Assembly: GCA_030248215.1 (NCBI GenBank)
Contig: JASANG010000033.1
Location: forward strand, 62,001 to 126,000
Direction: 5' to 3'
Length of the DNA: 64,000 nucleotides
Origin: Enoplolaimus lenunculus
Lineage: Eukaryota > Nematoda > Enoplea > Enoplida > Thoracostomopsidae
Part shown: positions 54,926 to 64,000 of the stretch, one piece after another
Numbering within the stretch: the first letter of the stretch is position 1
Layout of the letters: the number at the start of each line of letters is the position of its first letter
Notes under the pieces: model-generated
Database searches by the model: none
Seen by the model: the letters and a program-made list of their open reading frames with translations, nothing else
What the model was told of the DNA's origin: nothing
Program-made: the position numbers and the translations under genes

Positions 54926-55043
54926 ATAGCATCTAAGTGTATACTATGTGAAAAATTTGCGTTGGTGTCAACAAACTGAAATATCGAGGTGTATCGGATC
55001 AAAAAATTGACTAAAAACCAAATACCTTCTACTTATGAATGAA

Positions 55044-55262
55044 ACTGTAGTTGTTGGCCAAAAATCGGTAGGTTTAGTTGGCCTTTGTGAAAATATAATT
55101 ACAATGCAGATTTGTTGAAATACCGTGGATAAGTTTTTTCGGCCAGGGCGGGGGCACCAAGACATCCGTAGAAGAGGGGCGCGAAAACGACGACCCCCAT
55201 CGCCGCTGTAGTTATTGGCCAAAAATCAATAGATTTAGTTGGCCTTTGTGAAAAACAAACTA
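55044..55262 (+). repeat. Local direct duplication upstream of the MTCL gene
   Basis: TGTAGTTGTTGGCCAAAAAT ... TTTAGTTGGCCTTTGTGAAAA at 55048-55093 recurs as TGTAGTTATTGGCCAAAAAT ... TTTAGTTGGCCTTTGTGAAAA at 55208-55253, spaced 160 bases. It lies within 400 bases of the start codon, so it is in the likely promoter region. Confidence 0.7.
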
Positions 55263-55436
55263 CTTCTTTCTCTGTTTGAGTATTAATTAACTTGGATGAT
55301 CTTTTATACATCGTTTTTACAACTCTATGACAGTTTCTAATTTCTCAAAATCTGTCACACTTGTTCCAGCATTTAACTTTGGCGGCGGTAAATTTTAAAG
55401 AAAACAATCTATTTTTGTGAAGTTATAAAACAAATT

Positions 55437-58400
55437 ATGGCCGACGATATGTGTCCCGGATTTCAACCGCAAGTATGGAAACAAGAGCGTTGCAAAAAAT
55501 GTTTTCGACTTAAATCTCAACACGGGAAAGAGTTTGGAACTGCATCCGGTTCCGCAAATTCTAAAACATCCGGTGTCACTAAAAAGGACACTAGTATTAC
55601 TTCAAGGTGAGAGTCGACGATGAGCAGCATTCTGAATTTGAAAACATTTCTCTTGTAGCAATGTTGACTATTATGGTTGCAGAGTAAAACTACTGTGTTT
55701 AGATTTTTAATATGTATATATGTTGCTCACTTGTCAGTTCTAAAAAATATTCTGTTGTCCGTATACGATTTTGGACCAGCGGTTCAATGTCTAATATCTT
55801 TTCAGCTTCGCGTGGACATTGAAGAATTTCGCTGAAACTTTATAAGAATAGAAATATTGTGCGTCCAAGATACATTTTTAAATTAAATTCGAGTAAAATA
55901 TGAGTAATCTCCCGAAGACATTGTGACCCTGTAATAATGAAGTACAATACTGCACTCGCCACCTGGCCTTTATCTTAGTTTTTTTGTCGCACTTAACCCA
56001 AATTAACCAGGACGTGTACCGGATTTAAATTACTTTAAATTTGTTAAAGTTTTCAAATAGATTATGCGAATAAATCCTTTAGACTTTTTTGTGTGATAAA
56101 TAAGAACATTCTAAGTGTAAGCCGAATATAATACTTTTAAAACGTAAACGTTTCATTGTTTTCAGACTGGTGTCAAACAGCAACACTGGAGTGTCCGTTC
56201 CTTCCGATCCTTCGCTAAATTACAGGTATATGCCAAGTATAGTTTTCTTATGTGCAATTTAAACAAACTCATGTTATTCTGCGTATTGGTGCAAGGATTC
56301 ATACAATGGAGACAGGAGAGATATATTTAATCGAAATTAGTGGGAAATTTTTTGAAAATGACACTTTTAATGGCTGTAGAATAAACCTACACATGTCAAA
56401 TAATTATTCTCTGGTTTGGACAAGCGTGCAAAGTTTTCCTTTTAATAGTTTAGCTAAATTTTTTAGCTAAGGTACCTTATGTAATATTTTTTGTTTTTTT
56501 TCTATACTTGTTCAATTTGCAGCCTTAATATTAACTTTGTTGTTTTCAAATGGTAAATCTGTATAGCAGATTAAATATATTTGAAGATAAGTTATTTAAC
56601 AATGATATTTATAATTTCTTTTTTATTGTTAATTTTTGCAATTTTTTGTTCCAAAAATTTTCATGTTCGACGCTTTATAGGCAAGCAAAACGTATTCACA
56701 AAATGGTTGCACGAATCAACCATTGTTTTAATAATTCACTTACTTAAATATTTATGACCATTTTTAGGATCGTATAGAATTTTATAAAATTATTGAAATG
56801 AAACAGCCGTCCATTGTAACGAATGGGTTTACAGAAAAATGTAATTTGCTGCAAAATTTAACTATGAATTCATTTCGTTTCACCTACTGTAGTGATCCGA
56901 ATAAGGCGGGGACTGATATTTATTTGGCCTCTCCAGAGGGTACCCCCTGTTTCGGTTACTGGCTGTTATTTATTTTTAACCCACCCTCCGCCACCCTTCG
57001 TTACGGAAATATATCCTGTACTGCAACTGTCCATTAACTTAAACGTTTATATTTGTCTTGTGTCAATAGTTTGAGCGATAATGCAAGGTTATATTTAGGA
57101 ATATACTTTCAAAATTTAAGTACGCTTTAAAGTAACAAACCCAATTTTTTGGACATGGAGTCATTTATGCGCTACAATTAGGGATAGTTGACATTTATGG
57201 ACTCTATATGGTTTTGGGACTCTATCCGCTTACGAACTCTTATTAGATATACGGACTTCTATTGATCGGAACTCAAAATGGGGACACCCCTCTTATTAGC
57301 CCCTCTTATTCGTTTCACTACAGTAATGTAATAAATACGCTTGCTAATTTACCACTTAAGAATCAAAGCTTATACTAGCTATGGTACATATTCCAAAAAT
57401 AAGCATTTTTATTTCGTTCATTACTATTTTCTCGTTTTGGATCAGTTGTTGCACCCTGATAACAAGGGCTCAGACTAGAATTGCAAGAAGTGTCACAATT
57501 TTTTAATTAAAACAGAAGTGGCTCTGAACACTTTTATCTTGTTTGATCGGTCGGAAATGCATAAATCGGTTACGAATAATGATTTCATTTTTTAGTTGGC
57601 GACGCAAAGTTTACGGTGGAAGCCAAGTTGAAGACTCTAAAAATCAACGTACTTCTTGTCAATTAAATAGAAACGATTCAAGTAAGGCAATATTGTTTTA
57701 CTGACAACAAATTTTCCATTTTTAAAAACGTTTTCGTTATATGCCTATCAATATAAAAATTGTTTATTAAACTCAGGGGGGTGGGTGCACGTGTACCCTT
57801 TTGAACAATTTTTCGCTGTTTAATGGCTGCGCTATTTCTTTTATTGCCGTCCGGCGCCGTCAATTCACGAAATTAAATTCAAAAATTATAAATAATCGTA
57901 TTTGATATTTAGTCCCATGTAAAGATCGTGGGCGGAACGTTTTTTAGCGAGACTGTAGTAGTGTAAGCTTTAGCTTTTGACTATTTTTTGCTTGGCTTAG
58001 TCTTAAACTTAATAGACTCAGGAATATGCTTATAGTACTGTTCCGCCTGTGTTCTGGTCGATATTTATGCTGAAATACGCAGACTTTACATCTATATGAC
58101 CGTACGCAAATTCAATAAGTTAAATGCTTACCAAGAAATCCTAAAAATTTTCTTATATTGTATATTAGAATTTTTGACTAATGCCTATTTAACTAACGGG
58201 TCATTTATCTAACTGTACTCATAATTACAGAACCAAGGTCTGTTTCACCGGCTCGCGACTCTGCGTCGACAAACTCAATTTCGTCTCAACAATCTCAATT
58301 GTCTCAAATTCAAAATTTTCCCAAGAAAAGTCCTCAACGTGAATTATTTACCTACAACCCGTCATCTGAACTCCAACAACTCAGCCCGGCGGAGCAGACA

Positions 58401-61400
58401 CGAGAACTGTTGAACCGATCACCAGTACAGCGCGAGCTACTCGAGGCCCCTCGACCGCCAAAGGGGTCACATGGTATGTCATCGTCGTCTGACGAATCAA
58501 ATATCAATCACAGTAGTCGCAGCCCGTCACCAAACGTCAATCCAGTCAGCGCACGAAAAACCAAACTTGTAATTTTAAAGGTTCGTTCACATTTTGTATG
58601 TTCAAGTTTGGTTGCACAAACATAACTCAAATCGGTTATTCAACTTTGTACTTCAGTAATCAAATATTTAAATTTACTGGTTGACGGGTTTGAAATCTCA
58701 GAGTTACAAACTAACTTTGGGTGAGGGAACAAAGACGCCGCTAATATAGCCATCTTCGGCCTCAGCCCATCACATTTTCTATATCATCGAAACAATTGTG
58801 TGTTACGAAGGTTTTGTCACCACCTGGAAAATATTTTTGCCCCTCCAGAGGAGTATGTGGGTATTAATATACGTGGACCGTGCATTTACCTGTGGAAATT
58901 TTATTTCTCTACCGGACGGTATACCGGTGTCAAATTGCTTTACCCGCAACCCACCATTACCAACTGTAAGGCTAAATGTTTACCCGGTGGTAATACCGCT
59001 CCTCTAGGCACCAAAATCTCTTATTGTTAGACAGAAAATTCGATTGTCAGATGTAAGCCAGTATTCGGAAAAGGAACTCGCAATCGATGCGAAACTTGTA
59101 CAACTACCACTTGAGTTAATTACTTATATGGAGATTAAAGCAAGAACCTCAAAACTAACACAGAATTAGGACCCTATTAATTGCGTCCTGGCAAGCATTC
59201 GTTCTTTCAAAATCTGACGTCATGGCGTTACAATGTAGTCGCTGTTACGCTTATTAGCTTGACTCATTAGTTACTTGATTATTGAAATTTATTTGGGTCA
59301 TCCACGTTAAAAGCACGCACATATGTAAAAAAATTTTCCTCTCTTTTGGGTGCCCGCGTTGTCCCGATCCACTCTCTTTATACACTGTGTGATATGTCAG
59401 TATGTCATTGTCTGAACTTTTAGACAATGAATATGCTCTAGGCATAAATATTTACTTGTCCTGACATCCTTATCAGGAACTGTTATTGTCCATAGTCCCT
59501 CGGAAGGGACTCTGTTTTTTGTGTTGAATGATGCGCGTGAATATGTGTGCACAGCTTGTGTTTTTATATGTGTGTGCGTGCATTATCGTAATGTCCTGAC
59601 ATCCTACAGACAACATGTATTCCTCCAGAGTCCCTTCCGACAGAGTTTAGACTATCACCACTATCTAAGTACAGCTATGAAACTGTACCTTGCTTCCAGC
59701 TAGGATGTGTATTTCGATGCTATTCCAAATGGGGTGGGTGGACCATTTATTACATCGGCACGTGCATTTTAACGTGGATGACCCATTATTTGTTCGTATA
59801 GACGCAAAAACTTAAAGCTATTAATATCGTGAAACGATATAGTACGAACGGTAAAAATAATTTACGACAGTCGCAAACTGCGTCGAATGATAATAAATAT
59901 TTCAAAAAAATTCTTGGACAAAAATGTTCCGTGCGAAGAGTGTTCGCAGACATTCTGGGCGAAGATTTCTCTATTGTGCACTTTATATTATTCATTACCA
60001 ATTTTACGTCACAATTTAGGCTCAAGTCTCAGTAGACGAAGAGCCCGCCGAAGAAGTTACACTGCACACTGCAATTACGTCATTTTCACCAACCACATCG
60101 CCAACCACGTCACCTCCTACTGCCCGTCGCTCTAAATCGCCTCCCGAAAAAACAGTGAAACCCGTCGTTCCGCAGCCAAAGTTACCCCTGGCTGATCAAG
60201 GGTTCAAACCGTCGATCGCTGAGGATGCATCGACTGAAAGAAGTTTTCAATCGGCTGTAACAGGAAGCACAGAAAGCGTAAGCGGATGTTTTGTTCCATT
60301 CTGTATTCTAATATTGAGAAACTAACATGGAAAAGTTTAGGATTTCGCGAGTTTGTGCGAGACAGATACCAAACGGAATTTTAGTAATAATTCTTAATAC
60401 GAAAACTTAAGTTGTGATCCGTGCTGGGAAGGGGCATGGACGGCCAGACTGGCGCCGTTTTAAATTTGCCAGTGAAAATAATTAATAGCTTCCAGCAATT
60501 TGAACGCTTTTGCAGACCTACGAACAAGAGTCATGCGTTCTATCGAAAGCTCCATCGTTCGAGTCGTTGACCAGCGCTGCCACGTTCGATACCAAGAGTA
60601 TGGTGACCGCAATCAGCGGCAGTACCGAAGACACATCACGTACTCCTGGCGTATACGACGATTGTTTGCCAGACTCTCGCGCGAGCACTCCGACTCTTTT
60701 AGAAAACGAGCAAGAGTTGCCAGAGCAAGCAGCGGAGTATTGTCGAACTCTTCGAAAGCAGCTGGACGATTTCAAACACCGATGCAGAAGATTGGAGTCT
60801 GAAAATGCAGATCTACGGTTGGCAGCAAATGTTGGCGTTGAATTTAACCCAGCGTCAATACTAAAATCAACCCCTGCCACAGCTGGCCGAAACAGCGCGA
60901 AAGATTACTGGGCCGCCAAGGACAAAGGTGCTCCGGCTACGGCAGCGATCAAGTCCAACCGTGAAATGGCAGAGCTTAAAAGAACCGTTAAAGAACTGAG
61001 GGTAGGTGTGCGGTGTGTAGGTCATGCATTTAACTCTTAACTGGAGGTTGAAAGCGCTACAACCTAAAATGCTAATAGCAACTCATATGCCGTGTCGGTA
61101 TACTTTATACTGCAAACTTGTGAAATATTTGATTTGAACAAAATCAAAAATATTCGATTACATTTTACACAATTTTCTTAAAAATGAATCAAATTTAAAA
61201 GTCGCAGCTGCTTTAGTTAGCTGGTTTGAACGCCTACTGCTAAAACAATTAAGGTACTTTGCAACATTATTAGTTTCGTTTAAATACGCGTTTTCGACAA
61301 AATATTGACCAAATTGTGTCAAAAAATGTCATGAAACGCGCGGTGCCGCGTGGAGACGGCGTCACGCGTACAGAAAAGTACAGCGCAATTTTGAAACTAT

Positions 61401-63994
61401 ACTACGATGGCAAACACTCGACAAAGTAATCGTATTCCAAGTGGTACAGACGCTGTTGCGAATAAAAATGCTTGCATTGAGCTGGTGTTCTTATAGAAAT
61501 CTACATAATCGGTGTGTGTCTTCACATTTTAGGAACGCCTTCAATCCACTGAAACGCTGTGTCAGGATTATCGTAACGAAAACGTAACGTTAAAATGTGA
61601 ACTCAAAAAGTTAAAAGATGCCGCTTCGAGTGACACAAATCGACATATTAAAGACTTAAAAGACAAATTGACAGGTAAGATCGTACATGAACTGGGCATA
61701 AACCAAAAACACTTTAGGGATATCATGGAAAGAGCTGAATAGGAACAACTTTGCAAGGTGGGACGTCGCTATGAATGATGTCGTAATATACACTGTACGC
61801 AATTATCATATCTGAGGGACATGCGTATTTCGCGTAACCCCGGGCTGTTGGACGTTTTCACATTAATTTCAACTACGTTAGGTATATAGGCTTAAACATG
61901 TTTAAAGCAATGATAAATCTACAAATGCTTCACAAAAACAACTGAACGCTTTTTGCGTTTGATCCGTTTTAAATTAGCAGCCAACGGTGTAGCTAGGATT
62001 TGATTTCGGAAAGGTATAACATCATGTAAGAAATTTTTCAATGCAAAACGTATTTTTCTTGTCTCTCAAAAATAGGCGAAATGAATGCTATCTCACCCCC
62101 ATGTCACTGCCACTAAATATGCTCCTGCGACAGTTGCACATTTTAAAATGCGTGTTTATTTGTAGCAGCCGAAAGTTTATGCGAAGAGTTGATGGACGAA
62201 AATGAAACGTTGAAAAAAGAAGTCCAGGAGTTGCAGGAAGAAATCGAAGAACTTCAAGATCAGTACCGCGAAGAAGAAATTGATGAATTTCGCGAGCTTC
62301 AACGAGAGCTTGAACAAACTGCTAAAAATTGTCGAGTTCTTCAGTTTAAACTACGAAAAGCTGAACGAACAAGAGAGCAAACTGAAGCCGATCGACAACA
62401 TTTAGACGACAAGATAAAAGAGTTGCTTGGCCGAGCTGAAGAAAACAACGGAGAGGTTTGCATTCGTGGACCAGTAGTATACTAGGGGATAATAAGAAGG
62501 GGGTTCGCATTTTGAGTCCCAATCAATGGCAGTTCGTATCCCTAATAGTCCTTAAGTGGATATTATTCCTAAACCCCCAGATTTTAGCGCGTAAATAACT
62601 AGCATCAAATACAGTTGACTTTGAAACTTTAAAACGTACTTAGTTTTTTGAAAGTACATTCTTAAGTATAACCTTGCATTATCGCTCAATGTTTTGATAC
62701 AAGACAAGTAAACGTTTAATTTAAAGCATAATTGTACTACCGAACATTTATCAGTATACGAAACACGAGTTAAAAATAAAATAACAGTCCGTAATCAAAT
62801 AACACCGACAAATAAATATCAGTCCCCCCTTATTTTCGGGTCCCTACAGTAGTAGTGTTAAATAATGTTATTGAAAGGTCTGATTGAATGATCCTTATGC
62901 CACTTATCTCTGTAGTTTTCTCTAAACATAATTATGATCTATAAATCGAGCAAAATCCTATGCAATTCAACGACGTTTGCAAACTGAAACAAATATTTTG
63001 TTACTTAAATCTGTTAAATACACCTCAACTGCTGAATCAAGTAATATTGTCAATGTGATTATTTTTGCAGATTCCTCAAGCATCGCTTCGTGAGCAAGAA
63101 CTCGAGACAGAATTGCGTATTGCGAAAGAAGTTTCAGTAAAACTACACAACGAGTTAGAAACCAATGAAGAAAAGCGAAGTAAACTTGAAGATGAATTGT
63201 TCAAACAGAAGGAACGCCTTCGAGAAGCAGAATTACGCGAGAAACAACTGGAACTGTTGCGGCAGACTGAAGTATATTTTATTTCTAGTTTAAATTGCAA
63301 TTGCTCGAAACCACAAACTTAACCCTTTCTCACATGAATATTTTCTATTTCCCCTGAGACCTACTTTTATGCTCGGTTTCGAACTCCAGTGACTGGAGTG
63401 GGAGGCGTATACTTTCACCACTCAGCTATAGGAGCTTGACGCTCGAGCCCGAGGGGGCTCTCACGTCTTGTGGTGATTTAGTACTACGTATACGTGTTGC
63501 AGTTGTTAAACACGGTGCGATATACATCATTTAACGTATACACACTGCGTTGAGTTGCCTACAGGCAACTCAATGTGAGAAGGGGTTAATATTTGTTGTT
63601 CTATGCCATAACAAACAGCATCCTCATATGTTTTGAAACCGATGGCGCCAAAATTGCTATGTATGGTTTTAAAGGCGGTGGGATTTGAAATTTTGTAATA
63701 TTTTTCACGCAAAAGGCAAGTAATTTGGAAACCAGTAAACTACTTGGAGCAATGTATACAGTGTTTCTTTCAAATGTTATCAAGCGTGCGCGTATAACAA
63801 TGGAAGTAAATATATCAAGAATGCAGATGGAGTATTTATTGCAGATTCATAAAACAACACAAAAATACAAAACATTATTTTTGTTTTTGTTTCAGAAACG
63901 TTATGCTAACGTCACTGCAGGCTCAAAAAATACAGAATCGTCGCGTTTGCTGCGGGACTTAGAAGATTCTATGGAACGTGAAAATGACTTAAAG
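55437..63994 (+). CDS. MTCL1: MTCL/SOGA-like coiled-coil microtubule-associated protein, N-terminal 10 exons
   Basis: Exons 55437-55606, 56166-56225, 57596-57681, 58231-58580, 60020-60277, 60516-61001, 61533-61674, 62166-62455, 63071-63271 and 63896-63994 join in frame into 714 residues and end at a donor GTACGC, so the gene continues beyond the window. Residues 6-29 hold a Cys/His motif (C6, C19, C22, H29). Residues 100-370 are a Ser/Pro-rich disordered linker, and a coiled coil runs from about 380 onward. CEELMDENETLKKEVQ, EIEELQDQYREEE, NCRVLQFKLRKAER and RIAKEVSVKLHNELETNEEK match vertebrate MTCL1/SOGA (compare NCRILQYRLRKAER and [21 protein letters not shown]). MTCL1 crosslinks and stabilises microtubules. 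The N-terminal Cys/His segment resembles the one at the start of MPRIP and is not something I know from vertebrate MTCL1. Exon 8 has a TAGCAG tandem acceptor. Confidence 0.85.
56884..57327. mobile_element. Miniature element (CTACTGTAGTGA ends) in MTCL intron 2
   Basis: Left end CTACTGTAGTGATCCGAATAAG and right end, inverted, TTACTGTAGTGAAACGAATAAG. The interior ATAATGCAAGGTTATATTTAG ... AATATACTTTCAAAA recurs inverted at 62660-62690 in the second copy. Runs of four to six C or G next to TTATT occur near both ends. No coding sequence. Confidence 0.75.
57912..58059 (-). mobile_element. GGCC-family miniature transposon, perfect 8-bp target duplication
   Basis: Inverse orientation: starts GTCCCATGTAAAGATCGTGG, ends CTGTTCCGCCTGTGTTCTGG plus TC. 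Flanked by identical GATATTTA repeats (57904-57911 and 58060-58067). Shorter than 52102-52306 through interior deletions and loss of part of the right terminal repeat. It lies in MTCL intron 3. Confidence 0.88.
59294..59785. mobile_element. Miniature element (TGGGTCATCCACGTT ends) in MTCL intron 4
   Basis: Starts TGGGTCATCCACGTTAAAA and its other end inverted reads TGGGTCATCCACGTTAAAAT, an 18-19 bp terminal inverted repeat followed by GCACG in both. Flanked by TTATT on both sides (59289-59293, 59786-59790), possibly a 5-bp duplication. Inside, AGTCCCTCGGAAGGGACTCT is a short palindrome whose parts recur near 59630. A related TGGGTCATCCAC occurs near 29756. Confidence 0.8.
62466..62868 (-). 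mobile_element. Second copy of the CTACTGTAGTG element, at an MTCL splice donor
   Basis: Inverse orientation relative to 56884-57327: AACCTTGCATTATCGCTCAA, GAAAGTACATTCTTAAGTAT and ACAAGACAAGTAAACG correspond. The left boundary CAGTAGTATACTAGGGG falls about 11 bases after the exon 8 donor at 62456, and the right boundary is near CCCTACAGTAGTAG. Boundaries are approximate. Confidence 0.7.
63319..63589 (-). mobile_element. TTAA-flanked miniature element with tRNA-like interior, MTCL intron 9
   Basis: Bounded by TTAA at 63319-63322 and 63586-63589 with ends CCCTTTCTCACAT and, inverted, CCCCTTCTCACAT. On the minus strand it carries CGGGCTCGAGCGTCAAGCTC, CTATAGCTGAGTGGTGAAAG and CTGGAGTTCGAAACC (B-box-like), parallel to 36050-36322. 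The two copies differ at one end (GAGTTGCCTACAGGCAACTC palindrome here). Confidence 0.78.
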
Positions 63995-64000
63995 GTACGC

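Larger units (their letters stand above)
48672..55436. other. Intergenic region between P450 and MTCL genes, repeat-rich
   Basis: No gene was found in 6.8 kb. The sequence is largely assigned to repeats described separately: an ATGGGCA-family copy, a tRNA-like element copy, a tRNA-derived SINE, three GGCC-ended miniature transposons and a foldback. The unassigned parts (49860-50990, 51680-52090, 52310-54030) show no exon with family resemblance. Confidence 0.45.

Noticed and set aside
58798-59030. Two overlapping 70-76-codon frames in MTCL intron 4
   Set aside because: No similarity to MTCL, no matching splice phase and Pro/aromatic-rich low coherence; probably repeat sequence.
60500-60880. 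Alternative frames of 100-120 codons on both strands over MTCL exon 6
   Set aside because: The exon 6 frame has splice sites, the right phase and coiled-coil similarity; the others are shadows.

Overview
The window is eukaryotic genomic DNA: AT-rich, intron-rich and dense in transposons. Five host protein genes can be read exon by exon with GT-AG introns. All five belong to families found in animals, and the mixture of short exons, 0.2-3 kb introns and many small DNA transposons suggests an invertebrate animal. A tunicate or another fast-evolving deuterostome is possible, but the sequence does not settle the lineage.

Layout. 337-2009 (+) is a four-exon GOSR2/membrin gene (Golgi Qb-SNARE). 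3285-6792 is a 5'-truncated L1/Tx1-type LINE with one long open frame and a 35-base A tail. 7.0-12.7 kb is a large diverged inverted repeat; it encloses a nearly perfect 177-bp-arm palindrome and about 100 copies of an 18-bp minisatellite. 12928-13227 (+) is an intronless INIP/SOSS-C gene. 16367-35360 (-) is a complete 24-exon SNX13 gene (transmembrane segment, PXA, RGS, PX, nexin-C), with exons summing to 976 codons plus stop. 40145-48671 (+) is an eight-exon cytochrome P450 of 509 residues with a normal haem-cysteine loop but aberrant C- and I-helix motifs. 55437-63994 (+) is the first ten exons (714 residues) of an MTCL/SOGA-type coiled-coil microtubule-associated protein that runs past the window end.

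Between and inside these genes lie many non-autonomous DNA transposons. Some have exact target-site duplications: 8 bp (hAT- or P-like), 9 bp (Mutator-like) and TTAA (piggyBac-like). Several sit at functional edges: one a few bases past an SNX13 splice donor, one just past an MTCL donor, and one touching the TATA-like box of the P450 gene.

The host genes do not form a pathway. GOSR2 and SNX13 both act in membrane trafficking, MTCL on microtubules, INIP in DNA repair and the P450 presumably in oxidation. I did not find a clear new biological system. The most unusual things are the nested inverted-repeat/minisatellite locus at 7-12.7 kb, the TTAA-flanked elements carrying tRNA-like promoter boxes, and the motif-depleted P450.
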